Positions 16,209 through 24,780 of a stretch of 36,366 bases of DNA are shown here, one piece after another (the first letter of the stretch is position 1; every line of letters begins with the position of its first letter). A model generated the notes under the pieces. The model was not told the origin of the DNA. It made no database searches and saw only the letters and a list, made by a program, of their open reading frames with translations. Position numbers and translations under genes: made by a program. Source of the DNA: Amycolatopsis sp. CA-128772 (GTDB taxonomy: Bacteria; Actinomycetota; Actinomycetes; Mycobacteriales; Pseudonocardiaceae); NCBI RefSeq assembly GCF_002904295.1, contig NZ_PPHG01000058.1, positions 1 to 36,366 on the forward strand, in the 5' to 3' direction.

Positions 16209-17519
16209 TCAGACGTTCAGCAGCCCCCAATACAGTGCCCAGGGGACGAACAGGACGCCGCCCGCGAGCAGCACGCCGAGCCGGAGGGAGCGCCGGCGCC
16301 ACCACGCCACCGCCGTGCCGATCGCCGCGGCCACCACGCCTGCCGAAAGCAGCTGCAGCGCCAGCCATGGCAGCGGGCGGCCCAGGACCACCGGGCCCAG
16401 CGACCGGCCCATGGTCAGCTGGATCAGCACGTCGACGGCCAGGAAGCCGAGCACGGCGAGCAGGCCGGCCGCCGACAGCCAGCGGGCCGGTCGCGCCGCC
16501 GGGCCGCGCCGGAAGAGCGGGTACCAGGCGAACGCCACCAGCAGCAGCGCCACCACGGCCAGCTGGAGCCAGGTCGCCTCGTACCAGCGCAACGGCGCGA
16601 TCTCGACGCTCGGCCGATCCTGGGCCGGCGGTGCGTCGGCGCTGGACGCCGCCGGCGGGTGGTTCACCCAGCTGCCCACGAGCTCGAGGTAACCGGGTGC
16701 GTAGCCGGGCAGCTTGTCGAAGCCGTCCGTGGTCCGCCGCAGCTGGTGCTGCGCGTCGGGGAAGACCCGCAGCGTGTGGTCCGCGACGGACTCCCCGAAG
16801 ATCCGGAGGGCCTCGCCCGGCGGCGTCAGGACGTCCTTCGCACCCCACAGCCCCAGCACCGGCCGGCGCAGGCTCTTCAGCACCGGCACGGGGTCGTAGT
16901 ACGCCTCGGGGAACACGCCGCCGCCGACGAGCTGGCGCACCATCGTCGACGACGCCGTCCGCACGACCGAACCGTCCATCCCCAGGCGCCGCAGCTGGTT
17001 CTCGATCGCCCACGCCTGCTGCTGCGCCGGTTTGACGCCGTTCGCCCCGACCGTCACGACGAAGGCGACGTCCGCGGACCGGGAAGCCGCCAGCGGCGCG
17101 ACCCAGCCCCCTTCGCTCAACCCCCAGACGCCGACCCGCGCCGGGTCGATCTCCGGCCGCTTCCGCAACGCCCCGACCGCGGCCAAAGCGTCGTCCGCCA
17201 GCGTGGAATACGAGCGTTCGAACTGCGAATAGCCTTCGGTGCGCTTGTCGTAGATCAGCGTCGCGATGCCTTGCCGCGCAAAGGCTTCCGCCTGATCGCG
17301 GTAGTCCTCCCGGCTGTGCGCCCCCGAGCCGTGGACCATCACCAGGCCCGGCAGTTTCGTGCCGCCGGGCGGTGCGACGACGGTGCCGTGCAAGGTCACG
17401 CCGCCGTTCGTGAACGTCACTTCGCCGCCGGTCACCCCCGCCGCCGACGCCGGTGGCGCTGGTGGCGCCAACGCCGTGACCGCCAGGATCACCCCGGCCA
17501 GTAGAACCCCTCTTCGCAT
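16209..17519 (-). CDS. Alpha/beta hydrolase with C-terminal membrane domain
   Basis: A 436-residue protein: cleavable signal peptide (residues 1-27, ending ASA), then an alpha/beta hydrolase domain with oxyanion segment MVHGSGAHSREDYRDQAEAFA, nucleophile elbow VWGLSEGG, acid in LWGAKDVLTP and histidine in FPDAQHQLRR, then about four membrane spans beginning at YEATWLQLAVVALLLVAFAWYP. The catalytic domain would face outside. It probably hydrolyses an ester or peptide bond; substrate unknown. ATG 17519 has AGGGGG 6 nt upstream. It is 21 nt downstream of the HTH regulator, which presumably controls it. Confidence 0.82.
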   Translation of the reverse strand: MRRGVLLAGVILAVTALAPPAPPASAAGVTGGEVTFTNGGVTLHGTVVAPPGGTKLPGLVMVHGSGAHSREDYRDQAEAFARQGIATLIYDKRTEGYSQFERSYSTLADDALAAVGALRKRPEIDPARVGVWGLSEGGWVAPLAASRSADVAFVVTVGANGVKPAQQQAWAIENQLRRLGMDGSVVRTASSTMVRQLVGGGVFPEAYYDPVPVLKSLRRPVLGLWGAKDVLTPPGEALRIFGESVADHTLRVFPDAQHQLRRTTDGFDKLPGYAPGYLELVGSWVNHPPAASSADAPPAQDRPSVEIAPLRWYEATWLQLAVVALLLVAFAWYPLFRRGPAARPARWLSAAGLLAVLGFLAVDVLIQLTMGRSLGPVVLGRPLPWLALQLLSAGVVAAAIGTAVAWWRRRSLRLGVLLAGGVLFVPWALYWGLLNV

Positions 17520-17540
17520 GGAAAACCCCCTGGTGTCATG

Positions 17541-18107
17541 TCATTCCCCTGGATCCGGGAACGCGAGCCAGCGCACGAGCACGCGCCGCGCTTCCGGCGA
17601 CCGGTCGTCCTCGCTCCGCCAGTACCGGCGGTACAGCTCCATGTAGTCGTCCCAGAACTGCTTGAGCTCCTCGGCGGTGAGCCAGGTGCCGCCCCGCGCG
17701 TGCAGCAGCGCGTCCGGCCAGTCGCCGGGCAGCCCGTCGCGCTGTTCCGCGAACCGGTTGAGCTTTTCGAGGTCGTCCTCGAACCCCTGGCGCTGCATGT
17801 CGTCGAACAGCACCCGGGATTCGGCGCTCTGGGCGCTGCGCCGCGGCCAGCGGATGTCCCGCGGCCGCGTCCGCCACCACCGTTCCTTGCCCCGCGCGAG
17901 CTCCGGAACGTCCTCGACGAAGCCGAACCGCGCCAGTTCCCGCAGGTGGTAACTGGTCGCGCCGGTGTTCTCGCCGAGGGCCTTGGCGAGTTTCGTGGCG
18001 GTGGCCGGGCCGGCCGACAGGACGCCGAGAATCCGGCGGCGCAGCGGATGCGTGACGGCCTTGAGGGCGTCCGGATCGAGCTCTTCCGGTGGTGGAGCGC
18101 TGGTCAT
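17541..18107 (-). CDS. ArsR-like winged-helix transcriptional regulator
   Basis: A 188-residue regulator whose N-terminal winged helix (LKAVTHPLRRRILGVLSAGPATATKLAKALGENTGATSYHLRELARFGFVE) is of the ArsR/HTH_20 type. The remaining 100 residues are helical and charged (KQFWDDYMELYRRYWRSED) and probably form a dimerisation or ligand domain; no metal-binding cysteines are present. It heads an operon with the hydrolase. ATG 18107 has no Shine-Dalgarno, but a good promoter lies exactly one leaderless step upstream and carries three 14-bp-spaced TGTGCA repeats, so autoregulation is likely. Confidence 0.85.
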   Translation of the reverse strand: MTSAPPPEELDPDALKAVTHPLRRRILGVLSAGPATATKLAKALGENTGATSYHLRELARFGFVEDVPELARGKERWWRTRPRDIRWPRRSAQSAESRVLFDDMQRQGFEDDLEKLNRFAEQRDGLPGDWPDALLHARGGTWLTAEELKQFWDDYMELYRRYWRSEDDRSPEARRVLVRWLAFPDPGE

Positions 18108-18113
18108 GAGCCC

Positions 18114-18142
18114 ACTGTAGCTGTGCAGAGAAAATTGTGCAA
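18114..18142 (-). promoter_or_regulatory. Leaderless promoter of the HTH-hydrolase operon
   Basis: On the minus strand: -35 TTGCAC (18137-18142), 17-nt spacer, -10 TACAGT (18114-18119), then 6 nt to ATG 18107. Spacing and hexamers are near consensus for the housekeeping sigma factor. Confidence 0.7.
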
Positions 18143-18155
18143 AGAAATCTGTGCA
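18122..18155. promoter_or_regulatory. Three phased TGTGCA repeats (likely operator)
   Basis: TGTGCA occurs at 18122, 18136 and 18150, an exact 14-bp period; the first two repeats extend as TGTGCARAGAAA. The middle copy overlaps the -35 hexamer, so protein binding should repress. The adjacent winged-helix regulator is the obvious candidate. Confidence 0.6.
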
Positions 18156-18190
18156 ACTCGGCGCAGTCGGATGCTCCGGGGGGTCCTGAT

Positions 18191-18300
18191 GTGGTTGTCA
18201 AGCCGCGGCGGGCGCGGGGTGTTGGTAGTGGGTGCCGTTGCGGAGCATGGCGTAGAGGACGTCGCAGCCGAGACCTACTTCAAGGTGGCCGTGTCCCTAT
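18191..18300 (-). pseudogene. Internally deleted IS110 remnant
   Basis: On the minus strand, 18267-18198 encodes CDVLYAMLRNGTHYQHPAPAAA and a stop, matching the last residues of the transposase at the window start (CDVLYAMLRNGTLYRHPEP). The stop is followed by TGACAACCAC as there. Just upstream, without any transposase body, lies ATAGGGACAC (18300-18291) and about 23 nt of other sequence. The element therefore appears to keep both ends but to have lost nearly all its coding region. Confidence 0.7.
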
Positions 18301-18368
18301 CCGCAGTCCCTCGAAGCCGCCAGACCCGGTAACACCCCCGGATCATCCCTGGTGAGAGCCACCGAAAA

Positions 18369-18398
18369 GGTAAGTGGAGTGTCTAAAGTGGACTTACC
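18369..18398 (-). terminator. Possible hairpin at the end of the membrane-protein gene
   Basis: GGTAAGT (18369-18375) and ACTTACC (18392-18398) are a 7-bp inverted repeat that overlaps the TAA stop of the minus-strand gene. It has no U-tract; the terminator role is tentative. Confidence 0.3.
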
Positions 18399-18921
18399 AG
18401 ATGGGGTGGTCGCTGTACTTCCGGAGCGTCTGCACCGACGGCCGCACGTAGCACATGCCGGCCGCGAAACCCGTGGTGGCGAAGGCGAGCGTCGAGAACG
18501 TCGTGAGCAGGTCGGGCGCCTGCAGGTGCGGGGTGTCGCGCCACACGCGGAACATGATCGGCACCGCGAAGGAGCCGAGGATCAGCGCCAGCGCCAAGAC
18601 GTAGGCGAACAGCAGCGCGCCGCGGGCCGACTCAGCGCTGGCCACCACGAGGTAGTCACCGCGCAGGCAGCGGCGGCACGTCAGGACCAGGACCGCGATG
18701 GCCAGCACGCCCAGCGGCGGCAGCACCGCCGCGGCCTTGCCCAGCAGGGCGTCCGGGAACGCGTGGCCGTGCACGATGCCCTGCAGGTAGGTGGTGAGGC
18801 CGAACAGCAGCACCATCCCGGCGATCATGGAGCAGCCGACGACCAGCGAGCCCCAGCGCACCCGGTCGGCGAACCGCGGGGGCAGCGGCACGAACTCGAC
18901 CTGTCCGAAGGTTCCCTGCAC
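18394..18921 (-). CDS. Four-helix integral membrane protein of unknown function
   Basis: A 175-residue protein with four predicted membrane spans (GSLVVGCSMIAGMVLLFGLT, AAVLPPLGVLAIAVLVLTC, GALLFAYVLALALILGSFAV, TLAFATTGFAAGMCYV) and a short basic loop RRCLRGDYL after span 2. I do not recognise the family. GTG 18921 is chosen because GGAGG (18930-18934) is 8 nt upstream; a reading from 18966 would run through the palindromic repeat. It follows the OtsB-GH15 gene but is separated from it by that palindrome, so it is probably an independent unit. Confidence 0.6.
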   Translation of the reverse strand: MQGTFGQVEFVPLPPRFADRVRWGSLVVGCSMIAGMVLLFGLTTYLQGIVHGHAFPDALLGKAAAVLPPLGVLAIAVLVLTCRRCLRGDYLVVASAESARGALLFAYVLALALILGSFAVPIMFRVWRDTPHLQAPDLLTTFSTLAFATTGFAAGMCYVRPSVQTLRKYSDHPIW

Positions 18922-18932
18922 CCGTCTCACCT

Positions 18933-18998
18933 CCGAAAGCCGTGAAGGCCACAGTAAGGGACTCACCGTCCCCCAACGTGGCCTTCACGTACTTTCGG
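18933..18998. repeat. Long palindromic repeat, possible bidirectional terminator
   Basis: CGTGAAGGCCAC (18941-18952) and GTGGCCTTCACG (18978-18989) are perfect 12-bp arms. Outer arms CCGAAAG (18933-18939) and CTTTCGG (18992-18998) and inner GGGAC/GTCCC extend the fold. It sits right after the OtsB-GH15 gene. From memory, GTGAAGGCCAC-type palindromes are dispersed between genes in Amycolatopsis. Confidence 0.65.
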
Positions 18999-19008
18999 AC
19001 CGAAAGGG

Positions 19009-21543
19009 CTAACTGGCCGCCAGCAAGTTGGCGCACCGGATCAGCCCGATGTGCGAATACGCCTGCGGGTGGTTGCCCAGCGACCGCTCCGCGATCGGGT
19101 CGTACTGCTCCGGCAGCAGCCCGGTCGGGCCGGCCGCCGCGACGATCTGGTCGAACAGCTCCTGCGCCTCGGTGCGCCGCCCGGTGAGCAGGTACGCCTC
19201 GATCAGCCAGGCCGCGCAGATGTGGAAGCCGCCCTCGCCGCCCGGCAGGCCGTCGTCGCGGCGGTAACGGTACACAGTGGACCCGCTGCGCAGCTCCGCC
19301 TCGATCGCCGTCACCGTCTGCTGGAAGCGCTCGTCGGCCGGGTCGATCAGCCCGGTGAGCCCGACGAACAGCGACGCCGCGTCCAGGTCCGTGCCGTCGT
19401 AGGCCGTGGTGAACGCCTGAACCTCGTCGTTCCAGCCGTGCGTGAGGACGTCGTGCTTGATCTCCTCGCGCAGGCCGTGCCAGTTGCCCGGGATCTCCCG
19501 GCCGTACTGCTCGCCGAGCTTGATCGCGCGGTCGATCGTCACCCAGCACATCACCCGGGAGTAGACCCGGTGGCGCGGCACGTGCCGCTCCTCCCAGATC
19601 CCGTGGTCCGGCTCGTTCCAGCGGCGCGTCACAGCCTCCGCCATGGCCCGCACCATCTGCCAGTCCTCGTCGCGCAGCTCGCCGCGCGCGGACGCCAGCG
19701 TCTGCACGAGCTCGACGACCGGGCCGAAGACGTCCAGCTGCACCTGGTGGTTCGCCAGGTTGCCGACGCGCACCGGCCGCGAACCGGCGTACCCGGGCAG
19801 CGACTCGATCACCGCTTCGGCGCCGATGACGCTGCCGGCGAGGGTGTACAGCGGGTGCAGGCGCTCCGGGCCGGCCAGCGTGGCGAGCACGCCGTGCAGC
19901 CACCGCAGGTAGCCCTCGGCCTCCTCGATCGAGCCCAGGTGCACGAGCTCCCGCACGGTCATCGCGGCGTCGCGGATCCAGCAGTAGCGGTAGTCCCAGT
20001 TGCGGACGCCGCCGATCTCCTCGGGCAGCGACGACGTCGCCGCCGCCAGCACCCCGCCGGTGTCGGTGTTGACCAGGCCGCGCAGCGTCAGCGCCGAGCG
20101 CAGCACCAGGTCGGTCTGCACGGTCGGCAGCTGCAGCTTCGACGTCCACGCGCTCCAATAGCGGCCCGCGCGGTCCCGGCGTTCCACTTCGGACAGTTCG
20201 TGGGCGCCCAGGTCCGTGGTGCCGCAGCGCAGTTCCAGCACGACGGGCTGGGTGGGCGTCGGCTGCACGAGCGCGGTCGCGGTGTCGTGCAGGCCGTCGG
20301 AGGTGATGGTCCACTCGACGCCGGGCGAGTACAGCACGAACGGCTCCGACGTGCCGAGCACCCGGACGCCGCCTTCGGTGATCTCCAGCTTCACCGGCAC
20401 GCCGCCGAACTCGGGCCGCGGCGCGAACTTGACGCTCGCCGCCGCCTCGCCCGAGATCACGCGCACGAGGTCCGTCCGGTGCGGGGCGCTTTCCGGCTCG
20501 AGGTAGTCGGTGACGAGCAGGCGCGACCAGCGCGTCTCGACCGTCATCGTGTTCGGCAGGTAGCGCTGGCCCAGCGGGAGGCCGTTGCGGTGCGGCTTGA
20601 TGGAGAAGTGGCCCGCGCCCTCGCCGCCGAGCAGGTCGGCGAACACCGCGGGCGCGTCCGGGCCCGGGTGGCACAGCCAGGTCAGCTTGGCGTCCGGGGT
20701 CAGCAGCGCGACCGACCGCTCGTTGGCCAGCATCGACAGCCGCTCGATCGGCGGGGCCGACTCGCCGTAGAGCCAGTTGCGGCGCTCCTCCAGGAGGAAG
20801 CCGAGGACCAGAGCGACGTCCACGGTGTCGGGCACGCGGAACGCGGCGAGCGTCTCGCCGTCGCCGACCTTGATGCCCAGGTCCGGGCCGGACAGCCGGG
20901 CGAACGCCTTCTCGTCGGTGACGTCGTCGCCGAGGAAGATCGCGGCGGTGGCGCCGACCTGGTGGCGGAGGATGTCCAGTGCGCGGCCTTTGTCCGTTTG
21001 GACGACCGCCAGCTCGACCACCTCCTTGCCGTCGGTGGTCGACACGCCTTCCCAGGTGGACGGTCCGGAGTGGACGGCCGCAAGCACGCGGCGGCCGGCC
21101 TCGTGCTCGGCGCGGCGCACGTGCACCGCGATGCTGGCCGGCTTGACCTCGAGCGACACGCCCGGGACGTCCAGGACGAGTTGTTCGAGCTCGGACTCCA
21201 GCCGCCGGTGCAGCTCCCGCGCCTTCTCGTCGAGGGCGTGGATGAAGCCGATGTCGAACTCCGAGCCGTGGCTGCCGACGAGGTTCACCTCGGACGGCAG
21301 CCGCGAGAGCGTGGCCAGGTCCCGCAGCGCACGGCCGGAGATGACCGCCGTGGTGGTCTCGTGCAGACCGGCGAGCGATCTGAGGGCCCCGACGGATTCG
21401 GGCAGCGGGCGTGCCTCGTCGGGGTTGAGGGTGATGGGTGCCAGCGTGCCGTCATAGTCGCAAGCGACCAGCAGGCGCGGCGTGCGGGCGATCTGGACGA
21501 TCGCACGCCGCAACTCGGCGGGCAGGGCCTCGGCAGTCAACAC
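19009..21543 (-). CDS. Trehalose-6-phosphate phosphatase fused to GH15 hydrolase
   Basis: An 844-residue fusion. Residues 1-250 are OtsB, a HAD phosphatase: DYDGT with Asp29/Asp31, VISGRAL, GSHGSEF, the Lys of TDKGRAL and FLGDDVTDEKAF. Residues about 265-844 are a GH15 glucoamylase/trehalase-type domain: N-terminal beta-sandwich, then WDYRYCWIRD (516-525), catalytic acid at 651/652 in HGIWEERH and the second acid in LLPEQYDP (about 811-816). The phosphatase makes trehalose from trehalose-6-phosphate. Actinobacterial GH15 enzymes include trehalases, so the same chain may hydrolyse it to glucose. GAGGAGG lies just upstream; GTG 21543 or TTG 21540 could start. It follows otsA by 36 nt. Confidence 0.88.
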   Translation of the reverse strand: MLTAEALPAELRRAIVQIARTPRLLVACDYDGTLAPITLNPDEARPLPESVGALRSLAGLHETTTAVISGRALRDLATLSRLPSEVNLVGSHGSEFDIGFIHALDEKARELHRRLESELEQLVLDVPGVSLEVKPASIAVHVRRAEHEAGRRVLAAVHSGPSTWEGVSTTDGKEVVELAVVQTDKGRALDILRHQVGATAAIFLGDDVTDEKAFARLSGPDLGIKVGDGETLAAFRVPDTVDVALVLGFLLEERRNWLYGESAPPIERLSMLANERSVALLTPDAKLTWLCHPGPDAPAVFADLLGGEGAGHFSIKPHRNGLPLGQRYLPNTMTVETRWSRLLVTDYLEPESAPHRTDLVRVISGEAAASVKFAPRPEFGGVPVKLEITEGGVRVLGTSEPFVLYSPGVEWTITSDGLHDTATALVQPTPTQPVVLELRCGTTDLGAHELSEVERRDRAGRYWSAWTSKLQLPTVQTDLVLRSALTLRGLVNTDTGGVLAAATSSLPEEIGGVRNWDYRYCWIRDAAMTVRELVHLGSIEEAEGYLRWLHGVLATLAGPERLHPLYTLAGSVIGAEAVIESLPGYAGSRPVRVGNLANHQVQLDVFGPVVELVQTLASARGELRDEDWQMVRAMAEAVTRRWNEPDHGIWEERHVPRHRVYSRVMCWVTIDRAIKLGEQYGREIPGNWHGLREEIKHDVLTHGWNDEVQAFTTAYDGTDLDAASLFVGLTGLIDPADERFQQTVTAIEAELRSGSTVYRYRRDDGLPGGEGGFHICAAWLIEAYLLTGRRTEAQELFDQIVAAAGPTGLLPEQYDPIAERSLGNHPQAYSHIGLIRCANLLAAS

Positions 21544-21579
21544 TCCTCCTCAGGAGCTCGTGCATGGGTCAGGACTGTG

Positions 21580-23013
21580 TCAGTCGACCCCTTCGGCACC
21601 CAACGCTTGCAGGAACGAGCGCGCCCAACGGTCGACGTCATGGGTGAGGACCTGGCGACGCATGGCGCGCATCCGGCGACGGCCCTCTGCCGGGTCGAGC
21701 GTAATGGCAGCCACTAGTGCGTCCTTCACCCCGTCCAGGTCGTGGGGGTTGACCAGGAATGCGCTAGAGAGCTCCGCGGCCGCGCCCGCGAACTCGGAAA
21801 GCACCAGCGCACCGCCCAGATCGTGGCGCGCGGCGACGTACTCCTTGCAGACCAGGTTCATGCCGTCGCGCAGCGGGGTGACCACCATGACGTCCGCAGC
21901 GGAGAAGAACCCGGCAAGTTCCGTGCGGTCCACGGACTGGTGCAGGTAGTGCACGACCGGGTGGCCGACGCGGGAGAACTCGCCGTTGATCCGGCCGACC
22001 ATCTGCTCGATTTCGCCGCGCATCCGCTGGTAGTGCTCGACGCGCTCCCGGCTCGGGGTGGCGAGCTGGACGAACGTGACGTCGTCCGGCTGCAGCCGGC
22101 CCTCGTGCAGCAGCTCGTGCAGCGCCTGCAGCCGCAGGTCGATGCCCTTGGTGTAGTCGAGCCGGTCGACGCCGAGCATGACCGTCTTGGGGTTGCCGAG
22201 GTCGCGGCGCAGCTGTGCGGCCCGTTCCTGGACGCCCTTCGTGCGGGCCAGGGTGTCCAGCCCGGCGGCGTCGATGGAGATCGGGAAGGCGCCGACGCGG
22301 ACCGTCCGGTCGCCGACCTGCATGGTGCCCGGCCGCGACCGGACGCCGACCGCGCCGCGCGTCGACTCGAGGCCGATCAGCTGGCGGCACAGCCACAGGA
22401 AGTTCTGCGCCCCGCCGGGGCGGTGGAAGCCGACCAGGTCGGCGCCGGTGAGGCCGCGGATGATCGCGGCGCGCCACGGCATCTGCATGAACAGCTCGAC
22501 CGGCGGGAACGGGATGTGCAGGAAGAAGCCGATGCGCAGGTCCGGCCGCAGCTCGCGCAGCATCGCCGGGACGAGCTGCAGCTGGTAGTCCTGGATCCAC
22601 ACCGTCGCGCCCTGGGCGGCGACCTCGGCGCTGGCCTGGGCGAACCGGCGGTTCACCTTCACGTAGCTGTTCCACCACGCGCGGTCGAACACCGGGCGCT
22701 CGACCACGTCGTGGTAGAGCGGCCAGAGCGTCGCGTTGGAGAAACCTTCGTAGTAGTCGCGGACTTCGTCGGCGCTCAACGAAACCGGGTGCAGCACGAG
22801 GCCGTCGTCGTCGAACTCGTCGACGTCGACGTCGGGGATGCCCGGCCAGCCCACCCAGGCGCCCTTCCGTGACCGGAGGAACGGCTCCAGGGCGGACACG
22901 AGCCCGCCCGGGCTGGCCGTCCAGCGGCGTTCGCCGTCCGTCGTGCGTTCGAGGTCCACCGGCAGGCGGTTCGCCACCACGACGAAATCGGCCTGGTTTC
23001 CGTTCTCCGTCAC
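21580..23013 (-). CDS. otsA: Alpha,alpha-trehalose-phosphate synthase
   Basis: A 477-residue GT20 glycosyltransferase that joins UDP- or GDP-glucose to glucose-6-phosphate. Landmarks: VVVANRLPV and the glycine loop TASPGGLVSALEPFL, the acceptor region VWIQDYQLQLVPAMLRELRPD, FLHIPFPPVELFMQMPWR, VDRLDYTKGIDLRL for nucleotide-sugar phosphates, and the donor-binding VVTPLRDGMNLVCKEYVAAR. All are intact. GTG 23013 with a purine-rich GGAGCAGGGA upstream. It precedes the OtsB-GH15 fusion in one operon, giving synthesis, dephosphorylation and possibly hydrolysis of trehalose from adjacent genes. Confidence 0.94.
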   Translation of the reverse strand: MTENGNQADFVVVANRLPVDLERTTDGERRWTASPGGLVSALEPFLRSRKGAWVGWPGIPDVDVDEFDDDGLVLHPVSLSADEVRDYYEGFSNATLWPLYHDVVERPVFDRAWWNSYVKVNRRFAQASAEVAAQGATVWIQDYQLQLVPAMLRELRPDLRIGFFLHIPFPPVELFMQMPWRAAIIRGLTGADLVGFHRPGGAQNFLWLCRQLIGLESTRGAVGVRSRPGTMQVGDRTVRVGAFPISIDAAGLDTLARTKGVQERAAQLRRDLGNPKTVMLGVDRLDYTKGIDLRLQALHELLHEGRLQPDDVTFVQLATPSRERVEHYQRMRGEIEQMVGRINGEFSRVGHPVVHYLHQSVDRTELAGFFSAADVMVVTPLRDGMNLVCKEYVAARHDLGGALVLSEFAGAAAELSSAFLVNPHDLDGVKDALVAAITLDPAEGRRRMRAMRRQVLTHDVDRWARSFLQALGAEGVD

Positions 23014-23094
23014 GTCCCTGCTCCTCGCGTCCTGGGTCGCGGCCCCAGAGTGAAACCCTATCGCGTAGGCGATGAACAGTCAGTGACCGTCGGG

Positions 23095-24600
23095 TTACTC
23101 CAAGCTCCGCTCCGTCGGTTCGAGCGGACCAGCCATGCGTGGTCCGGCGAACCGCCGCTCGAGCCGGCCCAGTCCGGTGCGCACCGGCTGGGCCAGCCAT
23201 TCCCCGAGTACCACGCCCGCTGCCAGCGCAAGCCCGATTGCGACGGCCGTCATGAGGGTCGAGATGTTGCCGCTCGGTTCGACCCCGATCTGGTACAGAC
23301 CACGGTAGGTCGACAGGCCCGGAAGCAGCGGAGTGATCCCGGACACGGCTACGACCAGTGGAGTAACGCCGAGCCGCCGGGCGAGCACGCCACCGCAGAA
23401 ACCGACCAGCGTCGCGGCCACCGCGGACGAGCTGACGCCGTCCAGCCTGGCCAGCATGAGGGCGCCGTAGACGGCGGCGCCGATGCCCCCGGCGGCCGCG
23501 GCGACCAGCATGGCGCGCATCTTGGAGTAGCTCGCGAGCGAGAAGCAGGCGGCGGCGCCGGCCCCGCCGAGCACGACGAGCGGCAGCTGCTGCGGCGTCG
23601 ACCCGGTCACCTCGGGCAGCGGGGTGCGCGGCAGGCCGAGCATGACGGCGATCCGCAGGGCCAGCACGACCCCGGCGATCAGGCCGGCCGACATCAGCGC
23701 GGTCTCCATGGTGCGGCCGGCGGCGGTGACGTTGTAGCCGGTGATGGCGTCCTGCACGGCCGAGACGGTGGACAGCCCGGACAGCAGCACGGTGACCGCG
23801 GCCGCGACGACCAGCGTGGGTTTGTCGGTGGTCAGGACGTTGCTGCTGACGATGACCATGGCCGAGAGCGTCGCGACCAGCCCGCCGACGACCTGCTGGA
23901 AGAAGAACGGCAGCCCGTACCGGTTCACGACCCGGCCGACCCGGTCGATGACACCGCTGATGACGAAGGCGACGAGCGCGATGTCGAAGCCCCCGCCGAG
24001 CAGGATGGTGACGAACGCGGCGACCCCGCCCCAGGACAGCGTCGCGACCCAGCGCGGGTACGGGTGCGGCGCGGAGGTGATCCGCTCGAGCTCGGTCTGC
24101 GCCTGCTCGGCCCCCATGTGCCCGCGGACGATCTTGCGGACGAGCTTCTCGGTCTCGGTCAGCCGCGTGTAGTCGAGGCTCCGGCTCCGCACGACGCGCA
24201 GCGCGGTGATGGGCGTCAGGTCGGTCCCGCGGTGGCAGGTGACGGTGATCGAGGTGAAGATGACGTCGACCTCGCAGTGCGGCAGCCCGAGCGCCCCGGC
24301 GATGGCGATGATGGTCGCGGTGACGTCCGACGCGCCGGCCCCGCTGGCCATCTGCACTTCGCCGACCCGCAGGGAGAGGTCGAGCACGAAGTTGACGGTG
24401 GCCTCGTCGGGCAGCTGCGGCCCCATGGCCTCATCGGCGTCGACGGCGGGAAACTCCCCGGTGGGCGCTTCGAGGACGTGCCAGGGGCGCTGCTTGAGGA
24501 GGTGGGGGCGGTGGGCCCGAGGTCGCTGCGCTTGTTCGGGGGGTTCGAGCAGCGGCCATCTGGTCGCCCGGCCCCCGTTGGTGCGCTCGCTGATCTTCAT
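23095..24600 (-). CDS. ThrE-family threonine/serine exporter
   Basis: A 501-residue membrane protein of the ThrE (DUF1212/DUF3815) family, known from Corynebacterium as a proton-driven threonine/serine exporter. The N-terminal cytosolic domain contains LDLSLRVGEVQMASGAGASDVTATI and HCEVDVIFTSITVTCHRG; about ten membrane spans follow, including SGVIDRVGRVVNRYGLPFFFQQVVGG and the second domain VVAVSGITPLLPGLSTYRGLYQI. ATG 24600 has GGAGG 6 nt upstream, so a longer reading from 24648 is rejected. It lies 81 nt upstream of otsA, possibly cotranscribed. Transport specificity in this organism is inferred only from family. Confidence 0.88.
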   Translation of the reverse strand: MKISERTNGGRATRWPLLEPPEQAQRPRAHRPHLLKQRPWHVLEAPTGEFPAVDADEAMGPQLPDEATVNFVLDLSLRVGEVQMASGAGASDVTATIIAIAGALGLPHCEVDVIFTSITVTCHRGTDLTPITALRVVRSRSLDYTRLTETEKLVRKIVRGHMGAEQAQTELERITSAPHPYPRWVATLSWGGVAAFVTILLGGGFDIALVAFVISGVIDRVGRVVNRYGLPFFFQQVVGGLVATLSAMVIVSSNVLTTDKPTLVVAAAVTVLLSGLSTVSAVQDAITGYNVTAAGRTMETALMSAGLIAGVVLALRIAVMLGLPRTPLPEVTGSTPQQLPLVVLGGAGAAACFSLASYSKMRAMLVAAAAGGIGAAVYGALMLARLDGVSSSAVAATLVGFCGGVLARRLGVTPLVVAVSGITPLLPGLSTYRGLYQIGVEPSGNISTLMTAVAIGLALAAGVVLGEWLAQPVRTGLGRLERRFAGPRMAGPLEPTERSLE

Positions 24601-24780
24601 GATCCATCCACCTCCTCGCTCGTCTCCTCGCTCGTCCCCGATGACCATCGACGGCTACCCGCGGACCGTTGCAGTGGGCTTCACCACGTCCCTCCATAGT
24701 GGCCTGGACCTGCGGATCATGCCTCCCGAACGGATCAAGGGCGGCGGCCCGATACACTGAGCCCGGCGTCTTGGCGCCAG

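Noticed and set aside
24608..24635. Tandem CTCCTCGCTCGT repeat ahead of the ThrE-type gene
   Set aside because: Only two short copies; it reads as local duplication around the ribosome-binding region, not a CRISPR or operator array.
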